From Succinatimonas sp. UBA6849 (GTDB taxonomy: Bacteria; Pseudomonadota; Gammaproteobacteria; Enterobacterales; Succinivibrionaceae), in the NCBI GenBank assembly GCA_002449335.1, contig DKDL01000056.1:4634-56329 (forward strand): a DNA stretch of 51,696 bases, in the 5' to 3' direction. Below, in pieces: positions 34,511 to 43,295 of this stretch (positions are counted from its first letter, which is position 1; each line of letters opens with the position of its first letter). The notes under the pieces are model-generated. The model had not been told where the DNA came from. It saw only the letters and a program-made list of their open reading frames with translations, and did not search any database. Position numbers and translations under genes: made by a program.

Positions 34511-34569
34511 TTAACACGTAGTAAGCAAAAAAAACATACAAGAAGGGCTCTTTTAGAGCTCTTTTTTTT
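34500..34569 (+). promoter_or_regulatory. Terminator and competing antiterminator of the Met/Cys leader
   Basis: Terminator: 34544-34551 pairs with 34555-34562 (8 bp, one G-U, 3-base loop), then T34563-T34569. Antiterminator: GAGCCTT at 34500-34506, the last codons of the leader peptide, can pair with AAGGGCTC at 34543-34550 (one bulged G), which removes the terminator 5' arm. A third pairing, GTGTTA 34474-34479 with TAACAC 34512-34517, can enclose the antiterminator strand. A ribosome reaching the stop codon would cover 34500-34506 and let the terminator form. One waiting on early Met/Cys codons would leave it free. Confidence 0.55.
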
Positions 34570-34624
34570 GACAAAAATTTCAAAAATTTAATGCACATAT
34601 TGATTAAAAGAATTGGAGAACATC

Positions 34625-35437
34625 ATGAAATTATCAGTAAAAACCGTTTTAGCCTCAGTAGTTTTAGCTCTGCTGTCTACTCAGGCACAAGCTTGGGACA
34701 AGACAAATGTAAAAGTAGGTGTCGTAGGTGAGAACAACGAGTTCTGGCAGCCTGTTATCGACAAGTTAAGAAAAGAGGGCGTAAACCTAGAGTTAGTTCG
34801 CTTTGCAACTTATCCGTTGCCAAATCGTGCTTTAGAAGATGGTGAGATTGATTTAAATGCTTTCCAGACTGGTGCTTTTTTAAAGACAGAGTCTAAAGAG
34901 CATAACTACCATTTAGTTGCTATCGGCACTACGGTGATTGCACCTCTCTCTTTATACTCAGATAAGATTAAGTCACCAAAAGAAATAAAAGCAGGGGATA
35001 CCGTAACCTTAGCAAATGATCCTATCTCCACAGGTCGTGGTCTGCGTGTACTAGAGGATTTAGGCTTTATAAAGATTAAGGATGGAGCAGGTTACTTACC
35101 AGGTCCTTCAGATGTAGTTGAGAATAAACAGAACTTAAAGTTCTTCTTTGTAGATGCAGCTAATACTTACAACACACTAGCAGATGTAACTGCAGGCTTT
35201 ATTAACGGTGGTTATGCTGTAGATCATGGCTTAAACCCAAGAACTGATGCTATCTATACAGAAAAGACTGAAGGCTGGGGACTTGAGAATCCATTTGTAA
35301 ACGTGATTGCAGCAAGAGAGTCTGAAAAGGATGATCCTCTGTATCAGCACATAGTTGAGTTATACCACACAAAAGAGGTAGCAGATATCATCTCAAATTC
35401 TTACAAAGGCGCACTGATACCAGCTTTTAAATACTAG
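34625..35437 (+). CDS. MetQ/NlpA-family substrate-binding protein
   Basis: 270 aa. Periplasmic binding component of the D/L-methionine ABC importer family. Signal peptide MKLSVKTVLASVVLALLSTQAQA, cleaved after residue 23. There is no lipobox cysteine, whereas most MetQ proteins are lipoproteins. Family blocks: VKVGVVGENNEFWQPV, LVRFATYPLPNRALEDGEIDLNAFQ, YSDKIKSPKEIKAGDTVTLANDP, AFINGGYAVDHGL-like loop. GGAGA gives the start at 34625; the upstream in-frame ATG at 34613 has none. No metN or metI gene is adjacent. Confidence 0.85.
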   Translation: MKLSVKTVLASVVLALLSTQAQAWDKTNVKVGVVGENNEFWQPVIDKLRKEGVNLELVRFATYPLPNRALEDGEIDLNAFQTGAFLKTESKEHNYHLVAIGTTVIAPLSLYSDKIKSPKEIKAGDTVTLANDPISTGRGLRVLEDLGFIKIKDGAGYLPGPSDVVENKQNLKFFFVDAANTYNTLADVTAGFINGGYAVDHGLNPRTDAIYTEKTEGWGLENPFVNVIAARESEKDDPLYQHIVELYHTKEVADIISNSYKGALIPAFKY

Positions 35438-35489
35438 TAACAGCACATAACAATAAGAATTCGTACATACGTGTACAAGGGGTAAGAGA

Positions 35490-36455
35490 ATGTCAAAAAA
35501 GGTTATTTATCTAGCAGGTGGCTGCTTTTGGGGAGTATCTGAGTACTTCTCTCGCATCGATGGAGTACTTTCTGCAGTTACAGGTTATGCAAACTCTGAT
35601 GTAAAGGCACCAGCTTATGAAGAAGTAAAGTCTGGTATCACAGGTGCAGCTGAAACTGTAGAGGTTACCTACGATTCTGATAAGGTTGCTTTAAAAACAC
35701 TGTTACGTCAGTTCTTTAAGATCATCGATCCTGTGTCTTTAAATAAACAGGGCGAGGATAGCGGTACTCAGTACAGAACAGGTATTTACTACTTTTATGA
35801 TGATGACATTCCAACCATAGACGAAGTCTTTTCTGAAGAACAGAAAAAGTACGAGAAAAAGATAGTAACCGAAAAGGGAAGACTTCGTAACTTCTACAAT
35901 GCTGAGGATTATCATCAGGACTATTTAAAAAAGAATCCACAGGGGTACTGCCATATTGATTTTTCCTCACTAAATGATCTTAAAGATGATAAAAAGCAGT
36001 TTGTTGATCCTGATAAATATCAAACTCCTGACCGAGAAACTCTAAAGACAAAACTCTCAGCTCAAGCTTATGAAGTAACACAACATGCAGCGACAGATCC
36101 TAAATTTAAAGGAGAGCACAATGACAATTTTAAAAAAGGTATTTACGTTGATCCTATTACAGGAGCCCCACTATTTGTCTCAACAGATAAATACGAATCC
36201 GGATGCGGTTGGCCTGCTTTTTCAAAGCCAATTGATGACACTGTCCTGTCACGGCATTTAGATACTTCTTTAAATCGTCAGAGAATAGAGGTTAGAAGTA
36301 AGACCAGTAATGCTCATTTAGGTCATGTCTTTACTGACGGTCCTAAAGAAACAGGAGGTTTGCGCTACTGCATTAACAGTGCTGCTCTAAAGTTTATTCC
36401 ATTTGAAGAGTTAGATGAGAAGGGCTACGGGGAGTTTAAAGACTACGTCAAGTAA
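35490..36455 (+). CDS. msrAB: Fused peptide methionine sulfoxide reductase MsrA/MsrB
   Basis: 321 aa. N-terminal MsrA domain (about 1-155) with catalytic C12 in GGCFWG reduces S-sulfoxides. C-terminal MsrB domain (about 185-315) with catalytic C294 in LRYCINSAALKF reduces R-sulfoxides. MsrB blocks ESGCGWPAFSKPI and RSKTSNAHLGHVF are intact; the CxxC zinc pairs of zinc-type MsrB are missing. No signal peptide, so cytosolic. AAGGGG precedes the ATG, 52 bases after the binding-protein stop. Grouping with a methionine importer under one leader gives a consistent methionine-sparing unit. Confidence 0.95.
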   Translation: MSKKVIYLAGGCFWGVSEYFSRIDGVLSAVTGYANSDVKAPAYEEVKSGITGAAETVEVTYDSDKVALKTLLRQFFKIIDPVSLNKQGEDSGTQYRTGIYYFYDDDIPTIDEVFSEEQKKYEKKIVTEKGRLRNFYNAEDYHQDYLKKNPQGYCHIDFSSLNDLKDDKKQFVDPDKYQTPDRETLKTKLSAQAYEVTQHAATDPKFKGEHNDNFKKGIYVDPITGAPLFVSTDKYESGCGWPAFSKPIDDTVLSRHLDTSLNRQRIEVRSKTSNAHLGHVFTDGPKETGGLRYCINSAALKFIPFEELDEKGYGEFKDYVK

Positions 36456-36505
36456 AGAGATATCAGTTTGTAAAGTTCATTAAATAAGATTGCCATAAAA
36501 CACGA

Positions 36506-36540
36506 GAGGCCCTAAAGTTATCCTTTAGAGCCTCTTCTTT
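36506..36540. terminator. Bidirectional terminator between msrAB and carB
   Basis: 36506-36517 pairs with 36523-36534 over 12 positions with one mismatch; the + side ends TTCTTT. It separates the convergent genes. Confidence 0.75.
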
Positions 36541-36558
36541 AGCTTAAGTATTTAAAGC

Positions 36559-39500
36559 TTACTTTGAATACTTCTCATCAACTAACTTATGAAGTTCCTG
36601 TAGAGAGTGTACTGATGCGTACTCATCTGCACCTACAGCCTCGATACATGCAAATGCAGCATTTAAGGTTGTAGTGTAGTAGATGCCGTAACGTAAGCAG
36701 CTTCTACGTAATGAACGTGAGTCCTCAACAGACTGACGACCTTCTGTAGTGTTGATAACCCAGCTGTAACGACCTGACTTGATGAAATCAAGTAAATTTG
36801 GTCTGCCTTCGTATACCTTGTTTACAAGTACGCAATCAAGACCTGCAGCCTTTAATACGTTGCATGTACCTTTAGTACCTTCTAGCTTGAAGCCTGCTGC
36901 TACTAATAACTTACCTAAAGCTGGTAATCTATCCTGATCTGACTTCTTAATTGACAGTAAGATAGTACCGCTTCTCTGTACAGGAGCCTTAGCAGCTAAC
37001 TGTGACTTAGCATAAGCCTCAGGGAAGGTTGTAGCTGTACCCATGGTCTCACCGGTTGATCTCATTTCAGGTCCTAGTAGAGGATCTGAACCTGGGAACT
37101 TGGCAAATGGTAATACAACTTCCTTTACTGAGTAATATGGAGGAATTACCTCATGGGTAACACCCTGCTCAGCTAAGGTTTTACCGGTCATTACACGAGC
37201 TGCAATCTTAGCTAATGGTAGACCAGTTGCCTTTGATACGAATGGTACAGTACGTGCAGCACGAGGGTTAACTTCGATTAAGTAAATCTTGTCCTCACGA
37301 ATTGCTAACTGTACGTTCATCAGACCCTTAACATTCAGAGCTAAAGCTAATTCTTTAGAGATCTTAGTTAATCTTTCGATCTGATCCTGTGTTAAGTGGT
37401 ATGGAGGTAATACGCAGCTTGCGTCACCAGAGTGAACACCACACTCTTCGATGTGCTCCATGATACCGCCGATAACAACATCCTTGCCGTCTGCTACAGC
37501 ATCAACGTCGATTTCGGTTGCATGATCTAGGAACTTATCTAATAGAACTGGTGACTTGTTTGAAACCTTAACAGCTTCAGCGAAGTATCTCTTTAAGTCC
37601 TCTTCACCGTATACAACTTCCATTGCACGACCACCTAAAACGTATGATGGACGAACAACTAGAGGGTAACCGATGTCATTAGCTACAGTGATAGCCTGTG
37701 ATAGAGAGGTAGTTGTACCGTTACGAGGTTGTAATAAGTTTAACTTGTTTACAACTTCCTGGAATAACTTACGATCCTCTGCTCTATCGATGTCATCAGG
37801 TGAAGTACCGATGATAGGTACACCTTCCTGCTCTAACTTCTTAGCTAATTTTAGAGGGGTCTGACCACCGAACTGAACGATCACACCAACTGGTTTCTCG
37901 ATTCTTGCAATCTCTAGAACATCTTCTAGAGTTACAGGCTCAAAGTACAGTCTGTCAGAGATGTCATAGTCAGTAGATACGGTTTCAGGGTTGCAGTTAA
38001 CCATGATTGACTCATAGCCGTCTTCACGTAATGCCATTGAAGCATGAACACAGCAGTAATCGAACTCAATACCCTGACCAATTCTGTTTGGACCACCACC
38101 TAGAACGATAACCTTCTTTCTGTCAGTAGGTCTTGCTTCGCATTCCTGCTCATAGGTTGAGTACATATAAGCAGTAGAAGTTGCAAACTCAGCAGCGCAG
38201 GTATCAACTCTCTTGTAGGTTGGGTAAACTTCGAATAACCAGCGGCGAGCGCGAACTTTATCTTCTGTTGTCTTTAACAGAGTAGCTAATCTTGCATCAG
38301 AGAAGCCACGAGCCTTTAAGTCGTGCATTTCGTCAGCATCGATTGACTTTAAGGTTCTGCCACTTAAAGACTGCTCAATGTCGATGATCTCTTTAATCTG
38401 GCTCAAGAACCAAGGATCGATCTTTGTGTAGCCGAATACTTCTTCAACGGTCATGCCGATACGGAAAGCATCGCCTAAGTACCAGATTCTGTGAGCGCCA
38501 GCGTTCTCTAATTCATGAAGTAACTTCTGACGTGCATCAGGTCTCTTCATGTCTAAACGAGGATCAAAGCCTAACTTACCAGTCTCAAGACCACGTAGAG
38601 CTTTCTGTAAAGACTCTTCAAAGGTACGACCGATAGCCATAACCTCACCTACAGACTTCATCTGAGTTGTCAGTCTGTCGTCTGAGTTAGGGAACTTCTC
38701 GAAGTTGAAACGTGGGATCTTAGTTACAACGTAGTCTAAGCTTGGCTCGAATGATGCAGGGGTCTTGTCACCAGTAATATCATTGCCTAACTCATCTAAG
38801 GTATAACCTACAGCAAGCTTTGCTGCGATCTTAGCAATAGGGAAACCAGTAGCTTTTGAAGCTAATGCTGATGAACGTGAAACACGAGGGTTCATCTCAA
38901 TGATAACCATACGACCGTTCTGTGGGTTAATACCGAACTGAACGTTAGAACCACCGGTCTCAACACCAATCTCACGTAAAACTGCCATAGCGGCATCACG
39001 CATGATCTGGTATTCCTTATCTGTCAGAGTCTGAGCAGGTGCAACTGTGATTGAGTCACCTGTGTGAATACCCATTGGGTCAAGGTTTTCAATTGAGCAG
39101 ACAATAATACAATTGTCTTTGCGGTCACGAACAACCTCCATCTCGTACTCTTTCCAACCGATAAGTGACTCATCGATTAAAAGTTCATGAGTAGGGGAGA
39201 GTTCTAAACCCTTGTTACAAATCTCTTCGAATTCTTCTGGGTTGTAAGCAATACCGCCACCAGTACCACCCATGGTGAATGATGGACGGATAATGCAAGG
39301 GAAGCCAACCTGTTTTTGAACATCCCAAGCTTCTTCCATGCTGTGAGCAATACCAGCACGTGGGCACTCAAGACCAATCTTCTTCATGGCCTTGTCAAAA
39401 CGCTCACGGTTCTCAGCCTTGTCGATAGCATCAGCTTTAGCACCGATCATCTCAACATTGTATTTAGCTAGAACGCCGTGCTTTTCAAGGTCTAGAGCAC

Positions 39501-39792
39501 AGTTTAATGCTGTCTGACCACCCATGGTAGGCAGGATTACATCAGGACGCTCTTTAGCGATGATGTTCTCTACAACCTTCCAGTGAATTGGTTCGATGTA
39601 GGTTACGTCTGCAACATCAGGATCAGTCATGATGGTTGCAGGGTTTGAGTTAACTAGAATTACCTCGTAGCCTTCTTCACGAAGTGCTCTACAAGCCTGA
39701 GTACCAGAATAGTCAAACTCACAAGCCTGTCCAATAACGATTGGACCTGCACCTAGGATCAAAATCTTCTTTATATCAGTACGCTTTGGCAT
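36559..39792 (-). CDS. carB: Carbamoyl-phosphate synthase large subunit
   Basis: 1077 aa. Makes carbamoyl phosphate from bicarbonate, two ATP and ammonia channelled from CarA, for arginine and pyrimidine synthesis. Two ATP-grasp halves (about 1-400 and 550-935) with the repeated ILGAGPIVIGQACEFDYSG and VLGGGPNRIGQGIEFDYCC starts, an oligomerisation region between them and the MGS-like allosteric domain (about 936-1077, TILLSIKKSDQDR). AGGGG precedes the ATG; 10 bases after carA. Confidence 0.97.
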   Translation of the reverse strand: MPKRTDIKKILILGAGPIVIGQACEFDYSGTQACRALREEGYEVILVNSNPATIMTDPDVADVTYIEPIHWKVVENIIAKERPDVILPTMGGQTALNCALDLEKHGVLAKYNVEMIGAKADAIDKAENRERFDKAMKKIGLECPRAGIAHSMEEAWDVQKQVGFPCIIRPSFTMGGTGGGIAYNPEEFEEICNKGLELSPTHELLIDESLIGWKEYEMEVVRDRKDNCIIVCSIENLDPMGIHTGDSITVAPAQTLTDKEYQIMRDAAMAVLREIGVETGGSNVQFGINPQNGRMVIIEMNPRVSRSSALASKATGFPIAKIAAKLAVGYTLDELGNDITGDKTPASFEPSLDYVVTKIPRFNFEKFPNSDDRLTTQMKSVGEVMAIGRTFEESLQKALRGLETGKLGFDPRLDMKRPDARQKLLHELENAGAHRIWYLGDAFRIGMTVEEVFGYTKIDPWFLSQIKEIIDIEQSLSGRTLKSIDADEMHDLKARGFSDARLATLLKTTEDKVRARRWLFEVYPTYKRVDTCAAEFATSTAYMYSTYEQECEARPTDRKKVIVLGGGPNRIGQGIEFDYCCVHASMALREDGYESIMVNCNPETVSTDYDISDRLYFEPVTLEDVLEIARIEKPVGVIVQFGGQTPLKLAKKLEQEGVPIIGTSPDDIDRAEDRKLFQEVVNKLNLLQPRNGTTTSLSQAITVANDIGYPLVVRPSYVLGGRAMEVVYGEEDLKRYFAEAVKVSNKSPVLLDKFLDHATEIDVDAVADGKDVVIGGIMEHIEECGVHSGDASCVLPPYHLTQDQIERLTKISKELALALNVKGLMNVQLAIREDKIYLIEVNPRAARTVPFVSKATGLPLAKIAARVMTGKTLAEQGVTHEVIPPYYSVKEVVLPFAKFPGSDPLLGPEMRSTGETMGTATTFPEAYAKSQLAAKAPVQRSGTILLSIKKSDQDRLPALGKLLVAAGFKLEGTKGTCNVLKAAGLDCVLVNKVYEGRPNLLDFIKSGRYSWVINTTEGRQSVEDSRSLRRSCLRYGIYYTTTLNAAFACIEAVGADEYASVHSLQELHKLVDEKYSK

Positions 39793-39802
39793 CTGTTATC
39801 CC

Positions 39803-40942
39803 CTAGTCTTTCTTACGGTAATTGCGCATTAGTTCTACAAAGTGCTGGAATAGATACATTGGATCATGTGGACCAGGACTTGCCTCAGGGTGACCCTGGA
39901 AGCTGAATGCAGGAACGTCAGTACGCTCAACACCCTGTAAGGTGCCGTCGAACAGAGACTTATGAGTTGCCTTTAAGTTAGCAGGCAGAGTAGCCTCATC
40001 AACGCAGAAGCCGTGGTTCTGTGAAGTGATGTAAACTACACCAGTTGCTAAATCACGAACTGGGTGGTTAGCACCATGGTGACCACACTTCATCTTGATT
40101 GTCTTAGCACCAGATGCTAATGACAGTAACTGGTGACCTAAACAAATACCGAACAGAGGGATCTTGTGCTCAATAAATTCTTTAATTGCTTCCTGTGCAT
40201 AAGTACAAGGCTCTGGATCACCAGGACCATTTGACAGGAATACGCCATCAGGGTTCATCTTGATAACTTCACTTGCAGGGGTCATTGCAGGAACGACTGT
40301 TACCTTGCAACCTAGAGAGGCTAAAATGCGGAGAATGTTGCGCTTGATACCAAAATCATAAGCTACAACGTTGAATTCTGTACGGCTCTTGTTTACATAA
40401 CCCTGACCTAACTCCCATGTACCTTCAGTCCATGTGTAGATTTCAGGAGTTGTAACTACCTTAGCTAGATCCATGCCTTTGATACCTGGGAACTTACGAG
40501 CTAATTCAACAGCCTTTTCTTCAGTCATATTAGGATCGGTTGATAGACAGCCGTTCTGAGCGCCCTTCTCACGAAGAATTCTTGTCAGCATACGAGTGTC
40601 AATGCCGTAGATACCTGGCTTTTTGTATTTTGCTAAGAAATCGCTTAAATTCTGTGTGCTACGGAAGTTTGATGCAACTAATGATAAATCACGAATGATT
40701 AAACCCATTGCAAAAATATCACGAGACTCAACGTCTTCGTCATTAGTACCGTAATTACCAATATGTGGATAAGTTAATGTAACGATTTGGCTAGCGTATG
40801 AAGGATCGGTTAAAATTTCCTGATAGCCGGTCATAGATGTGTTGAAAACGACCTCACCAACAGTTGTTGTATTCTCAGCACCAAAAGCTTTACCTTTGAA
40901 TACTGTACCGTCAGCAAGAGCCAAAATTGCGGATGCGACCAC
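39803..40942 (-). CDS. carA: Carbamoyl-phosphate synthase small subunit
   Basis: 379 aa from GTG at 40942. Glutamine amidotransferase subunit. N-terminal domain starts ILALADGTVFKGKAFGA; the class I amidotransferase domain has the nucleophile C267 (FGICLGHQ) and the QGHPEASPGPHD histidine/glutamate. An in-frame GTG at 40975 would add eleven hydrophobic residues, foreign to the family. GGGGG just before 40942 favours the shorter form, close to the E. coli length of 382. First gene of carA-carB. Confidence 0.92.
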   Translation of the reverse strand: MVASAILALADGTVFKGKAFGAENTTTVGEVVFNTSMTGYQEILTDPSYASQIVTLTYPHIGNYGTNDEDVESRDIFAMGLIIRDLSLVASNFRSTQNLSDFLAKYKKPGIYGIDTRMLTRILREKGAQNGCLSTDPNMTEEKAVELARKFPGIKGMDLAKVVTTPEIYTWTEGTWELGQGYVNKSRTEFNVVAYDFGIKRNILRILASLGCKVTVVPAMTPASEVIKMNPDGVFLSNGPGDPEPCTYAQEAIKEFIEHKIPLFGICLGHQLLSLASGAKTIKMKCGHHGANHPVRDLATGVVYITSQNHGFCVDEATLPANLKATHKSLFDGTLQGVERTDVPAFSFQGHPEASPGPHDPMYLFQHFVELMRNYRKKD

Positions 40943-41342
40943 AAAGACCCCCAAAAATGTTATTGAGTACACCAAGTGACGCAGATCGAATATTTGCTTG
41001 TTAAATACACTGATCTTAGTCTGGGATATTTTAGACGAATCCTGTTTTTTTTCAAGATAAAAATGCGATCTTAGTCTCGTTTATTTTTTACTTATAAAAC
41101 AATAAATTAAAAAATCACTGGCCATTTTGATAGGCTCTAAGCATAAGCTCAGAATTTTTTGCTAGCGTATAAGGTAAAAGACAGTTAAAAACAAAGCTGA
41201 AAAAAATCCTTGAATTTGATTATGTTATTGCGAGTTTGTAGTAAAAAAACAAGCTCATTCTTTAGTATAATGACAAGCTATATAAGCCAAGCTTTAAGGC
41301 TTTTTATTCATAATTATTAGTAACGTTACAAAGATTAGATAA
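40943..41342. other. Divergent carA / tamA promoter region
   Basis: 400 bases. carA side: promoter 41028-41055 with two 11-bp repeats. tamA side: -10 TATAAT at 41266-41271 and, in the leader, a short hairpin AAGCC/GGCTT (41286-41304) followed by TTTTTA that could attenuate. A stem GAGTTTGT/ACAAGCTC lies near 41232-41256. No convincing ArgR box or PurR box. Confidence 0.5.
41012..41077 (-). promoter_or_regulatory. carA promoter flanked by 11-bp direct repeats
   Basis: Minus-strand promoter: TTGAAA (41055-41050), 16-base spacer, TAAAAT (41033-41028), start near 41020. The 11-mer GATCTTAGTCT (on +) occurs at 41012-41022, on the start site, and again at 41067-41077, just upstream of the -35. Centre spacing is 55 bases. 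This fits two operator copies for one regulator. Confidence 0.5.
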
Positions 41343-43235
41343 ATGAGTTTTTACAAGTCAAAGCATAAGTATTCTTGCAGACATTTACTGTCAGCAGTGT
41401 CTTTTGCACCTGTTACAAGCTCATTTACAAAATCATTTGTACGCGATTCAATTAAAAAATCTCTTCTCTCAATAGCGCTTTCATCTGTTTTAATGAGCAT
41501 TGCTCTGTCAGCCTGCTCATCAGATGGTAAACCTTTAAAAATTAAATCAGGTGTTGATGATCCTGTAACTATTGAGGTTAAAGGAGTGCAAAGTGAAGAG
41601 GTTGAACAGAATATCAATGCTTATTTAGCAACTCTGCCAACCATTTCTAAATCAAGAGCAAGGCTGTATACTCGTGAGATTTCAGATAAGATCACTACAG
41701 CTGTGCATTCCTTTGGTTACTACCATCCTACGGTTACTTTAGATTTTCCTAAAAAAGAAAGTCTTTTTGACAGAAACTTAAAAGCCAACGTTGATTTAGG
41801 TAAGCCTTTATTCATTCGTAATTGCCAGATTGAAGTTATAGGTGAAGGTGCTTATTACAGCTCTTTTGCCAAGATCATTGATGAGAGCGGATTAAAGTCA
41901 TACACCCTCTTAAGACATGGCAATTACGAAAAGTTAAAAGAGGATCTAAAAAGCAGAGCCTTAGAAATAGGCTTTTTTGATGCAAAGATCATCTCTTCAA
42001 GAATATTAGTCTATAAAGAGCAGAATGTAGCTGATATTCAGTTGGTTTTTGATACTGGTAAACGCTATCAGTTCGGTGCTGTAATTGCAGATGATAAGAC
42101 AAAAGATTTGATGAAACCATCTTTATCTTTACAGAACTTTGTAGAAGGGGAGTATTTCTCATCTAAAAAACTCTCTGAATACACTTCAGCGCTGTCACAG
42201 ACCAATTTCTACAAGTCTGTTGATGTCAGACCTTTAGTTGAAGAGAAAAAAGACGGCAAGATCCCTGTATCAGTTGCACTTGAAAGACAGTCAAAGAACC
42301 TCTTTAGAGTAGGTTTAGGTTATTCAACAGATGAAAGTGTTCGTGGAATTTTAGCCTGGGATAAGCCTTTAATTAACTCAAAGGGGCACTCTTTTAGCTC
42401 TTACTTTAGAGTATCTAGAGTAAAGCAGGATGCTCAGGCAATATATAAGATCCCTCATAAAAATCCTAACTTAGATTATTTCTATATAAAGCTTGCGCAA
42501 ACTCATACTGACTTTAACGATACTCTGTCAGATTTATCTCATGCTTCATTCCATTATGTAGCTAATATGACAGGTGTATGGAGAAGGGACTATTACCTTG
42601 CTTTAGAGTATGAGGACTATATTCAGGGCCTTGAAAAAGACACAGCGTTAAATTTAACTCCTGGTCTTATTCTTTCAAGACGTACCACTACAGGTGGTTT
42701 GGATCCTAAGACAGGTTACAGTATCAGCTTTGATAACCGCTTTGGTACAAGAGCCGTAACTGATGCTAATTTCTTTAGATCAGAACTTGTAATAAAAGGT
42801 GTGTTCTCACCTACTGAGAGAACTAGAGTTCTCTACAAGTTAATGCAGGGCGGAATCTTTGGTGCTGATGCTAATAAGGTCCCACCTTCAATGCGATTCT
42901 TTGTAGGTGGTGAGCAGACTTTAAGAGGCTTTGGCTATAAGACCCAGTCATCAAGACGCCTAGGCTACCTTACAGGTTCCCGCTATTTAACAGCAGGAAC
43001 CTTAGAGTATATGTTCCCAGTTGGTATTGAAAGTTCCCGTGGTGCAGTATTTTTAGATTCAGCAATCTGTACTAATTCTTATTCAAAGGATAAATCTATA
43101 CTCTACGGTCCTGGTATCGGTTTTAGATATATGTCAAAGTACGGAACCTTCAAAGTCGATTTAGCTTATGGTATAGATAATAAACACGACAATCGACAGT
43201 TTAAGTTGCATCTGTCATTCGGTCCTGAGTTCTAG
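41343..43235 (+). CDS. tamA: Autotransporter assembly factor TamA (Omp85 family)
   Basis: 630 aa. Outer-membrane half of the TAM complex that helps insert beta-barrel proteins and shape the outer membrane. POTRA domains at about 70-320 (IEVKGVQSEEVEQNINAYL, FGYYHPTVTLDFPKK, FRVGLGYSTDE) and a C-terminal Omp85 barrel with the FFVGGEQTLRGFGYKT signature. Unusual N-terminus: about 38 charged residues before the hydrophobic core, which ends in a perfect lipobox LSAC (C58) followed by SS. The ribosome site at 41343 is weak, but no better start exists. tamB follows after 60 bases. Confidence 0.9.
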   Translation: MSFYKSKHKYSCRHLLSAVSFAPVTSSFTKSFVRDSIKKSLLSIALSSVLMSIALSACSSDGKPLKIKSGVDDPVTIEVKGVQSEEVEQNINAYLATLPTISKSRARLYTREISDKITTAVHSFGYYHPTVTLDFPKKESLFDRNLKANVDLGKPLFIRNCQIEVIGEGAYYSSFAKIIDESGLKSYTLLRHGNYEKLKEDLKSRALEIGFFDAKIISSRILVYKEQNVADIQLVFDTGKRYQFGAVIADDKTKDLMKPSLSLQNFVEGEYFSSKKLSEYTSALSQTNFYKSVDVRPLVEEKKDGKIPVSVALERQSKNLFRVGLGYSTDESVRGILAWDKPLINSKGHSFSSYFRVSRVKQDAQAIYKIPHKNPNLDYFYIKLAQTHTDFNDTLSDLSHASFHYVANMTGVWRRDYYLALEYEDYIQGLEKDTALNLTPGLILSRRTTTGGLDPKTGYSISFDNRFGTRAVTDANFFRSELVIKGVFSPTERTRVLYKLMQGGIFGADANKVPPSMRFFVGGEQTLRGFGYKTQSSRRLGYLTGSRYLTAGTLEYMFPVGIESSRGAVFLDSAICTNSYSKDKSILYGPGIGFRYMSKYGTFKVDLAYGIDNKHDNRQFKLHLSFGPEF

Positions 43236-43295
43236 CAGGAGTAGAGTAGAAAGGTGTAAAAGCAGAATAAGAGAGTAAAGAAAAGAGTTCAAACA

